Notes under the pieces: generated by a model
What the model saw: only the letters and a program-made list of their open reading frames with translations
Told to the model about the DNA's origin: nothing
Database searches by the model: none
Made by a program: the position numbers and the translations under genes
NCBI RefSeq assembly: GCF_000520955.1
Contig: NZ_JACC01000021.1
Location: 1 to 64,000 of the forward strand
Origin: Aquimarina pacifica
Lineage (GTDB): Bacteria > Bacteroidota > Bacteroidia > Flavobacteriales > Flavobacteriaceae
Reading direction: 5' to 3'
DNA: 64,000 nt
Shown: one piece after another, positions 30,156 to 41,100 of the stretch
Numbering within the stretch: the stretch's first letter is position 1
How the letters are laid out: each line of letters begins with the position of its first letter

Positions 30156-30908
30156 CTACTTACTTACTCTTATATAGTCAATAATAAACTTCTTAGGAAA
30201 AATAGAATCGTCTACTTTTGGGCCTCCAAAATTCCCTCCTATCGCAAGATTAATTATTAGATAAAAAGGTTTATTAAAAGGCCAGTTTTTTTTATTTTTT
30301 ATCTCGGGTTCATATGTATACGCTAACTGATCGTCAATATAAAAGTCAATTTTATCTTTAGTCCATATAGATTTAAACACATGAAAGCCTTCTTCTATAG
30401 TGTTTACTGTTGTTTTTTTAGAATTTAGAGTATTGCCAAAACTTTGTCGAGTATGTAGTGAATTATAAATCGTATGAGGTTCTCTACCGATATACTCCAT
30501 AATATCAATTTCACCACAATCTGGCCACCCGACTTCTGATATATCCTCTCCCAACATCCATATAGCAGGCCAGAGCCCATATCCATCAGATATTTGCGCT
30601 CTTACTTCTATAGTTCCGTATTGAAATTCTATTTTATCCTTACTCGTAATTTTTCCTGATGTATAGACATCATCTTTTTTGATTGCAGTTATAATTAATT
30701 TACCATCCTTCAACTCTATGTTTTCTTTGGTATAAATTTGCCTTTCGTCATTTCCCCAACCACACAGTTGTGGGCATCCATCCCCAAGATCATAATTCCA
30801 ATATGTCTCATTAAGTCTTGTATCATTAAAATGCTCTTCAAAAATAAAAGCCTGAGAATAGACAGATGTCGTAAAGACAAAAAGTAAAATGTAAGCTACA
30901 TATCTCAT
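30156..30908 (-). CDS. GH16 endo-beta-1,3-glucanase (laminarinase), single domain
   Basis: Hydrolyses internal beta-1,3 bonds of laminarin-type glucans with retention. The 250-residue protein has a signal peptide (ILLFVFTTSVYSQ) and one GH16 jelly roll. The catalytic motif is GEIDIMEYIG: nucleophile Glu133, Asp135 and acid/base Glu138. GLWPAIWMLG and the Trp-rich start WNYDLGDGCPQLCGWGN are typical of laminarinases. No lipobox Cys follows the signal, so it is probably periplasmic or secreted. It follows GH3 by 7 bp and is the last gene of the operon. Confidence 0.93.
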   Translation of the reverse strand: MRYVAYILLFVFTTSVYSQAFIFEEHFNDTRLNETYWNYDLGDGCPQLCGWGNDERQIYTKENIELKDGKLIITAIKKDDVYTSGKITSKDKIEFQYGTIEVRAQISDGYGLWPAIWMLGEDISEVGWPDCGEIDIMEYIGREPHTIYNSLHTRQSFGNTLNSKKTTVNTIEEGFHVFKSIWTKDKIDFYIDDQLAYTYEPEIKNKKNWPFNKPFYLIINLAIGGNFGGPKVDDSIFPKKFIIDYIRVSK

Positions 30909-30915
30909 AACCTAA

Positions 30916-33234
30916 TTATTTTATTTCGAAATCTGCCTTGGTTGATGTATCAGAACTACCCCCGACAAAAACAGTGAATGTTCCTGACTCTACAACCCAC
31001 TCATTCTGATTATTAAAAAAACCTAAAGTTTCTGAGTCTAATTCAAAAGTTACTTGTTTGGTTTCTTTTGATTCTAGCGAAACGAGTTCAAATCCTTTTA
31101 ACTCTTTTACCGGTCTTGTTACCGAAGCAAAGTGATCTCTAATATATAACTGTACTACTTCTTTACCTTGACGTTCTCCTGAATTTGTTAGTGTAACTGA
31201 TACTTTTATATTTGGGGTTGCACTTGAGGTATTTATGCCTTCTATCTTTAAGTCTTTATATTCAAAAGTTGTATAACTCAATCCATGACCAAAAACATAG
31301 AGAGGTGTATTTTGTTCATCAGAGTAATGTGTCCAAAATACTGTACCTGGATCAGATGCTTTAGGTCTTCCTGTGTTTTTATAATTGTAATAAATCGGAA
31401 CTTGCCCTACACTTCTTGGAAATGACATAGGCAATTTTGCACTTGGGTTATAATCTCCATACAGCACTTGTGCTATTGCATTACCACTTTGAGAACCTAA
31501 CTGCCATGCTTCTAAGATTGCAGGTATATGCTTATCTGCCCAATCTAGAACCAGAGGTCTACCATTGTTTAGTACCAACACTATATTATTATTTACCTTG
31601 TATAATTCTTCTAAAAGTTCTTGTTGCACTCCTGGCAAACCTAATGCGGTTCTGCTTCGGCCTTCTCCACTCTGAAATCCAACCTCTCCCAAAACAGCCA
31701 CTACAATATCAGCATTTTTTGCTGCTTGTATAGCCTCTTCGAATCCACTTTTATCTGTGGTATTAATTTTTGTTTCTGAAACGAATGATGTTTTCCCTAT
31801 AGATACATCAGCCCCTTTTGTATATAGCAAAGAATTTTCTTTGTACTGCTGCATTCCTTCTAGGACAGAAACCGCACTATTATCATCTGCACCAATTCTC
31901 CAGCTTCCCAGAGGACTATCTTTATCACTAGCTAAGCCTCCTATCAAAGCTATACTAACACCTTCTTTTTTTAATGGTAGTAGGTTATTATCATTTTTAA
32001 GCAAAACAATAGACTTTTTGGCCATATCTAAGGCGGCTTCATGAATTTCTTTACTACCGGTTATCTCTTTTTCTCTTGCTTCATCACAATACTTATAAGG
32101 ATCATCAAATAAACCTAATTCATATTTTACACGTAAAATTCTTTTGGCGGCATCATTGATTATATCTTCTTTTACTTTTCCTTCTTTTACTAAGGTCGCA
32201 AGATGTTCTATATACACATAGGATTCCATATCCATATCTGATCCAGCATTTGCAGCAATTTTTGCAGCATCCTTATCATCTTCTGCATACCCATGATTAA
32301 TCATTTCTGTCATTGACCCCCAATCCGAAACGATAAATCCACTAAATTTCCAGTCGTTTTTCAGAATATCACGTTGTAAAAATTTATTCCCCGTAGCAGG
32401 TATACCATTAAGTTCATTAAATGAATTCATAAATGTTCTTACCCCGGCATCTGTGGCTGCCCTAAAAGGCGGAAAAATAATATTGTTTAATGTTGATGAT
32501 CCTACATCAACCGTATTATAATCTCTACCTGATTCTGAAAACCCGTAGCCTGCAAAATGCTTTGCGCATGCTGCAATTGTATTATTTTTTGCAAGATTAT
32601 CCCCTTGAAAACCCTTAACTCTGGCTATGGCTATCTTAGATCCCAAAAATGGATCTTCACCTGCGCCCTCCATAACTCTTCCCCAGCGGGCATCACGAGA
32701 TATGTCTACCATAGGAGCAAAAGTCCAATTTATACCAGCCGCTGAAGCTTCTTGAGCTGCTACCGCTGCTGATTTTTCAATAGCTTTTAAGTCCCAACTA
32801 GCGGATTCTGCCAATGGGATTGGACTCATTGTTTTGTATCCATGAATCACATCAAAACCAATAATAAGAGGAATTCCTAATCGCGATTCTTCTACAGCTA
32901 TTTTCTGTACAGCCTTCACATCTTTAACTCCTCGAACGTTAAGCATTGATCCCACCCATCCCTTGCTTAGGTGTTCATATTTTTTTGCTTCGTCTCCTTC
33001 TGCTGGCTTTGGCCCCGTAAGGTCCCAAAAACCATTGTATTGGTTCATTTGACCAATTTTTTCTTCAATTGTCATTATTGACAGCAACGAATCTACTTTT
33101 GCTTCTATCTCAGAATTCAATCCTACAGAAGCATTTTCTACAGCTAAGGTTTTTGGCGATTCATTTGACGGATTGCAGCCAGAAATAAATAACACAAGTC
33201 CAAAGACTATTATAATAATCGTTCGATTTTTCAT
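30916..33234 (-). CDS. bglX: GH3 beta-glucosidase lipoprotein
   Basis: Removes terminal glucose from beta-gluco-oligosaccharides, here probably laminari-oligosaccharides. At 772 residues it has the full three-domain GH3 layout: TIM barrel, alpha/beta sandwich and C-terminal fibronectin-III-like domain (about 690-770). A lipobox ends at Cys20 (FISGC). The catalytic nucleophile is Asp304 in GFIVSDWGSM, and KHFAGYG (225-231) binds substrate. It is similar to E. coli BglX, the periplasmic enzyme. It precedes the small GH16 gene by 7 bp; a 125-bp gap separates it from the PKD-GH16 gene. Confidence 0.94.
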   Translation of the reverse strand: MKNRTIIIIVFGLVLFISGCNPSNESPKTLAVENASVGLNSEIEAKVDSLLSIMTIEEKIGQMNQYNGFWDLTGPKPAEGDEAKKYEHLSKGWVGSMLNVRGVKDVKAVQKIAVEESRLGIPLIIGFDVIHGYKTMSPIPLAESASWDLKAIEKSAAVAAQEASAAGINWTFAPMVDISRDARWGRVMEGAGEDPFLGSKIAIARVKGFQGDNLAKNNTIAACAKHFAGYGFSESGRDYNTVDVGSSTLNNIIFPPFRAATDAGVRTFMNSFNELNGIPATGNKFLQRDILKNDWKFSGFIVSDWGSMTEMINHGYAEDDKDAAKIAANAGSDMDMESYVYIEHLATLVKEGKVKEDIINDAAKRILRVKYELGLFDDPYKYCDEAREKEITGSKEIHEAALDMAKKSIVLLKNDNNLLPLKKEGVSIALIGGLASDKDSPLGSWRIGADDNSAVSVLEGMQQYKENSLLYTKGADVSIGKTSFVSETKINTTDKSGFEEAIQAAKNADIVVAVLGEVGFQSGEGRSRTALGLPGVQQELLEELYKVNNNIVLVLNNGRPLVLDWADKHIPAILEAWQLGSQSGNAIAQVLYGDYNPSAKLPMSFPRSVGQVPIYYNYKNTGRPKASDPGTVFWTHYSDEQNTPLYVFGHGLSYTTFEYKDLKIEGINTSSATPNIKVSVTLTNSGERQGKEVVQLYIRDHFASVTRPVKELKGFELVSLESKETKQVTFELDSETLGFFNNQNEWVVESGTFTVFVGGSSDTSTKADFEIK

Positions 33235-33359
33235 TTATAATTCTAGGTTTTTTATGAGTACTAACAGATAATATATAAATTCTTTTGTACGAGAAAAAAT
33301 TAGAAGGCCAGTCAACATACTAACCTTCTAACAAAAAATGATTACACTATTAACTTTCT

Positions 33360-35069
33360 TTATTGATACACTCTTACATAATCTACCTCCATTGTTGATT
33401 CTATAAATCCAGCATCTATTACTCCTCCAAATTTTCCTCCCATAGCTACATTAAGAATTATAAAAAAATCGTCATTAAAAGGAAGTTCATTTGTATTGGG
33501 TATGGTATGATAAACAACATCATCTACTAAGAAAACTATTTGTTCTGGAGACCAATCTACAGTATAGTTATGAAAATCATCTGAAGCACCATCAACCGTT
33601 GTTGATTTGGTAATTGCATTTCCTGCTGAAAAATTAGTGTAATGAAGACTACTATGCACTACATCTTGATTATTACCAACATGCTCCATAATATCAATTT
33701 CTCCACATGCAGGCCAAATATTAGTAGCATAATCTTCTCCTAACATCCATATTGCAGGCCAAGTACCTCCTCCTTCAGGCAATTTTGCTCTCACCTCTAC
33801 TCGACCATAGGTAAACTCAAAAAGGTCTTCAGTTTTTATCCTTGCTGATGTATAGTCACCTCCATCATTAATCGCAGTAATCTTAAGATACCCGTCTTCT
33901 ACTAAAACATTGTCTGCTTCATCTGTATAGAATTGTACCTCTTCATTACCCCAGCCACCATTATTTCCTAAATTATAATTCCACTTCAGGGGATCAGGTG
34001 CTCCATCAACATCAAACTCATCTGCCCATACTTCTTGAGTGTACTGAGATTCGAAATCTAAACTTTGAACAGGTTTTTGAGTTGTAAATATATGATACCA
34101 TGCCAACACAGCATTATTTCCTTGAATTGCTCGTACTACCATTCTATTTTCTGTAATTGATAAAATTTCATAAGTACTCGCCCCTATATAATACCCCATA
34201 AATCCATCATCAGAAAAGTTTAAGGCGGTATCCGTGGTTTCCTCAAGAGGAACACCACTAGATGCTGGTGAAACCGCTACCGTTTTAGCTCCGGATACTG
34301 GATAATCATAACAGTAATCTTCACTTGCGGAACCTCCGGCAACATCAACATAGGCTACATTAAAATAAGTCCCTCCATTACTATTAAGTTCATACATTAA
34401 CTCTCCATCTACCATAGAAAACGTAAGCGCATCTGTATAAATACATTGAGAATTTTCTGTAGATTCAGGGTCTAATAAACTTTCTTTTTCAAAAGGTTGG
34501 GCTACATACCACTTTGCATACCACCAATCACCATCAATCCCTTCTGTTGCAGGTCCTAAACCAAGGTGACCTGGTTCTGAGGCTGACCAATACCAGGTTT
34601 TTGATTTGTTTTCTGTAAACATCCCTGATGCATCATCGTACACGGCCCCTGTAAGCATGCTTTTTGATATGGGGTCATCGAATGAGCTAAAAACCTCAAC
34701 ATCAATAGCTTTATTTGTCGAAATACCAGCAACACCAGAAACGGTTACTACAACTGTATATGTGTTCAACCCGGGCTGACTAAATCTATGTATTGTTTCT
34801 CCTGAAGGAGCTACTTCATTTAATCCATCTCCGAACTCGAATCCATACGTAATCGCATTGTCAGATTTCGCTGTGAATTTCACAAATCCACTACCATCTC
34901 CATTAGGGTTACTTTCATCTACCCCCATAACCTCTGCAGTTATTTCAATATTGGTTGGTGCTGTAATATCACCAAAGGCTCTATTCTCATCCTCACAACT
35001 TACAAATAGAATTGTAAGTGAAAGTATACTTGCCAAAATAAAAGTTAGCTTGCTATTTTTCATTTTCAT
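33360..35069 (-). CDS. PKD-GH16 beta-glucanase lipoprotein
   Basis: A 569-residue surface lipoprotein (FVSC, Cys25). Residues about 38-127 form a PKD domain (YGFEFGDGLNEV). Residues about 135-335 form a middle beta-rich domain of unknown type with conserved Trp/Tyr residues. Residues about 345-569 form a GH16 domain with catalytic EIDIME (Glu457, Asp459, Glu462) and a WPAIWMLGED strand. This layout is common for the outer, first-cutting enzyme of laminarin loci. It is 4 bp from the glycan-binding protein gene and so part of the same operon. Specificity for beta-1,3 or mixed-linkage glucan is inferred. Confidence 0.92.
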   Translation of the reverse strand: MKMKNSKLTFILASILSLTILFVSCEDENRAFGDITAPTNIEITAEVMGVDESNPNGDGSGFVKFTAKSDNAITYGFEFGDGLNEVAPSGETIHRFSQPGLNTYTVVVTVSGVAGISTNKAIDVEVFSSFDDPISKSMLTGAVYDDASGMFTENKSKTWYWSASEPGHLGLGPATEGIDGDWWYAKWYVAQPFEKESLLDPESTENSQCIYTDALTFSMVDGELMYELNSNGGTYFNVAYVDVAGGSASEDYCYDYPVSGAKTVAVSPASSGVPLEETTDTALNFSDDGFMGYYIGASTYEILSITENRMVVRAIQGNNAVLAWYHIFTTQKPVQSLDFESQYTQEVWADEFDVDGAPDPLKWNYNLGNNGGWGNEEVQFYTDEADNVLVEDGYLKITAINDGGDYTSARIKTEDLFEFTYGRVEVRAKLPEGGGTWPAIWMLGEDYATNIWPACGEIDIMEHVGNNQDVVHSSLHYTNFSAGNAITKSTTVDGASDDFHNYTVDWSPEQIVFLVDDVVYHTIPNTNELPFNDDFFIILNVAMGGKFGGVIDAGFIESTMEVDYVRVYQ

Positions 35070-35073
35070 TTTT

Positions 35074-36702
35074 TTAATTTGTTAGTACGATATCATCAAA
35101 ATAGAAGTTTTCTCCTGCTCCCGAACTCCCAAAATCTGGAAATATAATTACATTATAATACTCTATTGATGTACTAAATGAACTATCGGTTGTTAAATCA
35201 AAAGACAACTCTTCCCATGCATTATTACTTTGTGTATTCACTTCAACCTCAACAAAAACAGTAGGACTATTATTACTATCCAATGGTGATGTTGTATCTT
35301 CCATTTTAAAGCGAATGGGAACCCCTGATCGCGGAGACCAAACTTTTAATTTCACTGTAGTCCCGTCAGTAAAATCTACAATCCCAGACAAAGGCATACT
35401 TGCCCCAGCCCATGTTTGGGCGCCTGAGGTTTTTTGTATTTCGACAACAGTAGCACTTGTATTTATACCTGTTTGATCAGGATTTGCGACTACATCTGCT
35501 GGGATGGGACTAAAGTCTGAAGCACCAAAACCAGTCCATGTATAATCTAAGGAAGTAGATTCAAAACCTAAAGGAAACTCAATTAGCTCGGTTGCTGCTC
35601 GGTAGAAATAGATATTATCTATGAATACAGTTCCTGCTGCCCAAGGTGTCCCTACAAATTTCATTTGAAAAATATCACCAATGGTTAATCCCTGATCTGT
35701 ATATTCTGAAAGAGGAATATCAATACTGGTCCAGGCATCGGCCATCAACTCATTTGAAAAAGGTTTTTCTTCTGGACCAGGCCTTATTAATGATGTTTCT
35801 ATACTGGTAACATCTGTTGTCCAAACATCTAGATGCAAAAACTCCATATCAGAAAGATCTGTTTCTGCTCCTAATACAACCCCTTGATAACTCAAATTAA
35901 TATATTGTAGCATGGTATCTCCGTCTAAATCAAAACTAGTCCAACCACTCCCTTGCCCCGCTTGACCCCAATCCGGAAAATAGTCCGCTCCAGCTTCATT
36001 AGCGTATGCATCACTAAAAATTGAAATCACATCATTAACAGATCGACTTGGAGGTGTTGGTGCCGACACAATGGGTTGTAAAATTTCGGTAACCAAAAAC
36101 TCTTCTTCATATTCGGTTGTTTCTATCGCTCCTCCTTTGGCAATTACTCTTATGGTATATGTTCCAGGTGCCTCATATACATATGATACAGTTTCACCAA
36201 TATTCGTCGATAATGGTTCTTCGATTTCTTCTTCACCAAAATATACTTCAAACAGTACTGCATAATCAGCAGTTACTGTAACATTAACTTGTCTAGAAAT
36301 TCCTGCATCATTTTCTATAATTACATCCAAATTTTCTGGAGCATTAAACGATACTACTAGAGATTGTGTAGTTTCTGTCTGCAAACCACTCGGACCATAA
36401 CCAATAATGGTTATTTCATAAGAGCCTTCGGCATATATGTGTTCGACAGAATTACCTGGCGTAATATCCTTCTCATCTTCTGATCCATCTCCAAAAATTA
36501 TCGTATAATTAGATACTCCACTACCCAAAGGAGTTAAAGTAACCAATCCTGTATTATCCTGAGTTATTGAAGCCAATGCTGATATACCAGAAGGAGCGGT
36601 AACTGCATTGACAAATGATATGTCATTTTCTTCCTCTGTACAACCTAGAAAGGCGATCCCTAACAAGAGAAATATGCTGTAAATAATATTAGTATTTTTC
36701 AT
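35074..36702 (-). CDS. PKD-containing surface glycan-binding protein (SusE/F-position)
   Basis: A 542-residue lipoprotein (GIAFLGC) placed directly after SusD, where surface glycan-binding proteins are usually encoded. It has two PKD-like Ig domains (about 38-118 with IIFGDGSEDEKD, and about 122-205) and two similar C-terminal jelly-roll modules (about 215-370 and 375-542), each ending with a FIDNIYF/FYFDDIV signature typical of carbohydrate-binding modules. There is no catalytic motif. It probably holds beta-glucan at the surface for the GH16 enzyme and SusCD. Spacing is 12 bp to susD and 4 bp to the GH16 gene. Confidence 0.85.
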   Translation of the reverse strand: MKNTNIIYSIFLLLGIAFLGCTEEENDISFVNAVTAPSGISALASITQDNTGLVTLTPLGSGVSNYTIIFGDGSEDEKDITPGNSVEHIYAEGSYEITIIGYGPSGLQTETTQSLVVSFNAPENLDVIIENDAGISRQVNVTVTADYAVLFEVYFGEEEIEEPLSTNIGETVSYVYEAPGTYTIRVIAKGGAIETTEYEEEFLVTEILQPIVSAPTPPSRSVNDVISIFSDAYANEAGADYFPDWGQAGQGSGWTSFDLDGDTMLQYINLSYQGVVLGAETDLSDMEFLHLDVWTTDVTSIETSLIRPGPEEKPFSNELMADAWTSIDIPLSEYTDQGLTIGDIFQMKFVGTPWAAGTVFIDNIYFYRAATELIEFPLGFESTSLDYTWTGFGASDFSPIPADVVANPDQTGINTSATVVEIQKTSGAQTWAGASMPLSGIVDFTDGTTVKLKVWSPRSGVPIRFKMEDTTSPLDSNNSPTVFVEVEVNTQSNNAWEELSFDLTTDSSFSTSIEYYNVIIFPDFGSSGAGENFYFDDIVLTN

Positions 36703-36714
36703 GATTCTAATTTT

Positions 36715-38184
36715 TTAATATCCTGTATTTTGATCCCAGTTACCATTTGCAAATTCGATTTCTTCTACCGGAATTGGAAATACTTCATTTTTCCCTGTTG
36801 AAAAGCCACTAATTTCTGCCGCTGCTCTTCCGGTTCTAACCAAATCAAAGAAACGATGTCCTTCTCCTACCAACTCTACTCTTCGTTCTGCATATATTGC
36901 ATCTACAAGCGGAGTTCCTGTTAAAGTTATATCTGCTAATCCAGCTCTAGATCGCACTCTATTAAGATATAATTGTGCAACAGCGTAATTAGCACTAGAT
37001 TTTCTGCTATTTGCCTCAGCTGCCATTAATAATACATCTGCATACCGGATAGCTCTATAATTATTAGGGTTTGTTAGATTCTGGTCCCCTGTGTTTAAAT
37101 CTCCTTGTCTTGCTATATATTTCCTATTATAATACCCTGTATGGTTATGACCCTCAACATACGTAGCTCCCGTTTCTGCTGCCCATGCTTCTATATCCAG
37201 TATGGCAACATCTTTTCTAAGATCTCCTTCTTCAAAGGCATCAACAACCTCTTGTGTTGGCACATTAAAACTAAAACCTGAGTCATATGTTGGCCCGCTA
37301 TAAGTTCTTATGCCATTAAACCCAACGGCCACATTCCCCTCACTACATTGCAAACATTCGAACCCAGCACCTTCTGCATCAGAATACTGAACTTCAAAAA
37401 CAGATTCTATCCCGTTTTCTCCTTCACTCTCGAAAATGGTATCATAATCAGCCACTAAATCATACGTCCCAGCATTAATAACATTTTCTAGGGTCGTGGC
37501 AGCTTGATCAAACTTATCCTGAAAGAGATATACTTTACCTAATAACGCTAATGCGGCTCCTTCTGTAGCTCGTCCCACTTGAGGTGCTATAGTTGCTAAA
37601 TTTTCTGAGGCAAAAATTAGATCTTCTTCGATTAAAGCATATACTTCTTCGGTAGACGATCTAGGAAGACTGGTCTCATCTCCTACATTAAAACGAGCAT
37701 CTATTTTAAGTGGAATTGCCCCGAACCATTTAACCAGTTCAAAATTATAATAGGCTCTAAGAAATCTAGCTTCTGCGATAATTTGCTCTTTACCTTCAAA
37801 ATCCGTTTTATCCTTAAATTCTAAAATGTAATTAGCTCTATTTACGCCTGCAAACATCCAATCCCAAATATCTTGTAGATTACTATTGACCTCGGTATGT
37901 GTCATTTTGTCTATTTGCTGAAAACCAATCACATCTGTTGCGCTCTCCCCACCTGCAACTGTATTATCAGAGGCAATCTCTCCTAATAACACATTTAAAT
38001 ATGTAGATTGTAATAAATCATACGCGCCTATCAAGGCATCATAATAATCTTGTTCTGAGTTAAAGTACGTTTCTGAATCTATTCTATATGCTGTTGTCTC
38101 ATCAGTAAAATCATCACTACAAGACTGAATAATTGTTATAATTGCAATCCATAAAAATAGATTTGATATTTTTAGTTTTTTCAT
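36715..38184 (-). CDS. susD: SusD/RagB-like outer-membrane glycan-binding lipoprotein
   Basis: The lid of the SusCD nutrient importer. The lipobox is IIQSC. The TPR-rich fold shows AEARFLRAYYNFELVKWFGAIPL, the hallmark N-terminal motif, then LLGKVYLFQDKFDQAATTLENV. The C-terminal RagB/SusD region is RYADVLLMAAEANSRKS, ERRVELVGEGHRFFDLVRTGRA and a final FPIPVEEI. The length of 489 residues is normal. It follows susC by 11 bp. The glycan is inferred from the operon (GH16, GH3) to be laminarin-type beta-1,3-glucan. Confidence 0.94.
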   Translation of the reverse strand: MKKLKISNLFLWIAIITIIQSCSDDFTDETTAYRIDSETYFNSEQDYYDALIGAYDLLQSTYLNVLLGEIASDNTVAGGESATDVIGFQQIDKMTHTEVNSNLQDIWDWMFAGVNRANYILEFKDKTDFEGKEQIIAEARFLRAYYNFELVKWFGAIPLKIDARFNVGDETSLPRSSTEEVYALIEEDLIFASENLATIAPQVGRATEGAALALLGKVYLFQDKFDQAATTLENVINAGTYDLVADYDTIFESEGENGIESVFEVQYSDAEGAGFECLQCSEGNVAVGFNGIRTYSGPTYDSGFSFNVPTQEVVDAFEEGDLRKDVAILDIEAWAAETGATYVEGHNHTGYYNRKYIARQGDLNTGDQNLTNPNNYRAIRYADVLLMAAEANSRKSSANYAVAQLYLNRVRSRAGLADITLTGTPLVDAIYAERRVELVGEGHRFFDLVRTGRAAAEISGFSTGKNEVFPIPVEEIEFANGNWDQNTGY

Positions 38185-38195
38185 TGCCGTTAGTT

Positions 38196-41100
38196 TTAAA
38201 AATTAAGATTGAGACCAAATAAATATTGTCTAGAAACCGGATAGAAACCATCATCAATTCCTGCCCCAATTGCCCCCGAAGAAGTTGCTGCAGGATCATA
38301 CCCCGTATAGTCTGTAAATGTGTATAGATTATTAATCGCTGTATATACTCTTAACCTATTAATCCCTATTGTGTTTAGAAATTCTGTAGGTAATGAATAC
38401 CCCAATTGCACATTTTGTATTCTCAAAAAAGATGCATCTTCTACATAAAATTCAGAAAAAAGTTTGTTTGTTGTCGTTCCTACTGTTGCCCGAGGAACGC
38501 TATTACTAGTGCCTTCACCCCTCCATCGATCTAGATATAAATCTAATCTATTTACATTGGGCTGGTCCCTTTCGTAATTACGAACCATTTCTTGACCTAA
38601 GTTGGCATAACTATATGCAGAAAAATCAAATTGCTTGTATTTTAAGTTTAGATTCAATCCCATATACCAATCAGGTATTGGATCTCCTATATTTGTTCTA
38701 TCGTCAAAATTAATTACACCATCATTGTTTACATCTACGAATCGTATATCACCTGGGGCGGCCTCTGCACCTAGCTCAATTTGTGATGGGTGAGCATCTA
38801 CTTCGGCCTGATTCTGAAAAATCCCATTAGTTTGCAACCCATAGAAATATCCTATTGGTTGTCCGACTTCCATTCTAGATGGACTTAATTGACCTACTCC
38901 AAAATTTCCACCTTCAAGAATAACGTCTCCATTTATCTCGGTAACATTATTTTCTATGTAAGATACGTTGTAGCTAATTCCGAAAGAGAAATTTTCTGAA
39001 AAACTATCTTTATATGAAATTAGAAATTCAAATCCTTCATTACTTGAGGTTCCTCCATTAATTGTAGGAAACCCTGCTCCAGGTGCTCCAGAGCCAGTAA
39101 TACCAGAAACTGGGGAGTTTGCAATTAACAAATCTTCACGATCTTCTTTAAAATAATCAGCTACAATTTCTATACTGTTATTTAACATTTTGACATCCAA
39201 TCCGATATCAAGTTTTTTAGCTACTTCCCATTGTGCTTCAATATTTGGGATTCTACCATTTGCTACTCCGCTCACCAAAACACCATCTATAACATAGGTT
39301 GCTTCTCCATCTAAACTTGCTCTATATAAATCACTTCCTACATTACTTCCTAACAAACCATAACTACCTCGTACTTTTAAAAAGTTCACGAATCCATCTT
39401 GGTTCCAGAAAGGTTCCTCAGAAATGTTCCAACCTGTAGTTACAGAAGGAAAATAATCTACTCTGTTATCCTCAATAAAATCTGAAGCCACATCTCTACG
39501 TAGAATTCCCGAAAACAGGTATCTTTTTTTGAAATCATACTGCACTCTTCCGAATGTTGAAGATCTTCTTTGATCCGTTCGTTCAGAAATTGCCGTTTTT
39601 GCTTCATTGATGCCATCTGCCAATGAAATATCCGCAAATTCTATTGAGTTATTAGGAACATCAAATCCGGTAGCCTCTAATTTTGTATACACTTTTCGCT
39701 GGGCACTCATCCCTAGTACCACGTCTAAATTATGATCCTCAGCAATGGTCGTATTGTAGTTAGCAAATGTTTCGAACGTATAATCATTAGTTGTAGTGGT
39801 TCCTTGAACCACACTACTTCTATCCGTATTAAAAACTTTAGAAGAACCATAATCTACAATTGGAAAAAATCGCTTGTATGAATTGGTAAATGTTCTAAAC
39901 CCTATTCTTGATGTAATTTTCAATCCATCAAACGGGGTATAATCTAAACTTGTCATACCTTCTAGACCATTTGCGTCTATATCGTTATACATATTGTTTC
40001 TTTGTGATATAGGGTTAATTACTTCAGATCCTAAAAAACCGTTTACATCGTCCTCATCTTCAGAAAATACAGGTGCATAATTAATGGCATTAAACAATAA
40101 TCCACCAAGCCCAAATTCTTCAATCTCTCCGTCATCAGCTATAGAATTAGAGATTGCTTTTCTGTTGCTATTTATATAATTTATGGTTGTATTAAAGTCA
40201 AATTTTTCTGAAATATCGACTCCAAGAGCTAACCTCGCGGTATTTCTTCTGTATTCTGAAGTTTCCTTGGCTACAATACCTTCTTGCTCAATATGAGAAC
40301 CTCCTACAAAATATGTGATCTTTTCTGTTCCTCCTGAAAAACTCAAGTTATGACTAAAAATAGGTGATGTGTCAAAAATTAAATCTTGCCAATCCGTTCC
40401 TTCTCCCAATCCTGACAAATCAGGAAAAGGAAGATCTTCTCCTGCAGCAGCATAACTTTCATTTAATAATGCTCCATATTCTGTTGCATTGAGTAACGGA
40501 AGTTTTCTAGTTGTTTCTTGAAACCCTGTAAACGTATCATAACTAAATGTCGGTTTTTGGTTTTTTCTACCTCTCTTTGTCGTTACTAGCACTACACCAT
40601 TTGCACCATCAATTCCATAAATTGCTGCTTGAGAATCTTTAAGAATAGTTACTGATTCGACATCATTCGGGTTAATTGTGGTCAAATCACCGCGATACCC
40701 ATCAATTATTACAAGAGGATCATTACTTTGATTAGAACCAACCCCTCGAATTGCAATATTCAGTTTGGCACCCGGAGATCCCGATGAAGAACTAATACGT
40801 ACACCTGATACTGTTCCTTGTAATGCTTGACTAACCTCTACAGGTCTCAAATCTTCTATTGTTTCATTAGAAATTAATGATACAGCACCTGTAACATCTT
40901 TCTTTCTTGCTGTACCATATCCTATTACAACAATTTGTTCTAAGGACTCCCCATCCTCTTCGAGAACAACATTTATTGTTGTTTGGTCCCCTACCACAAT
41001 TTCTTGGGTGGCGAAACCTATATAAGAAAATACAATAATGTCATTTTTAGAAACGCCTGATAAACTATAATCTCCATCAAAACTAGTTACAGCTCCATTG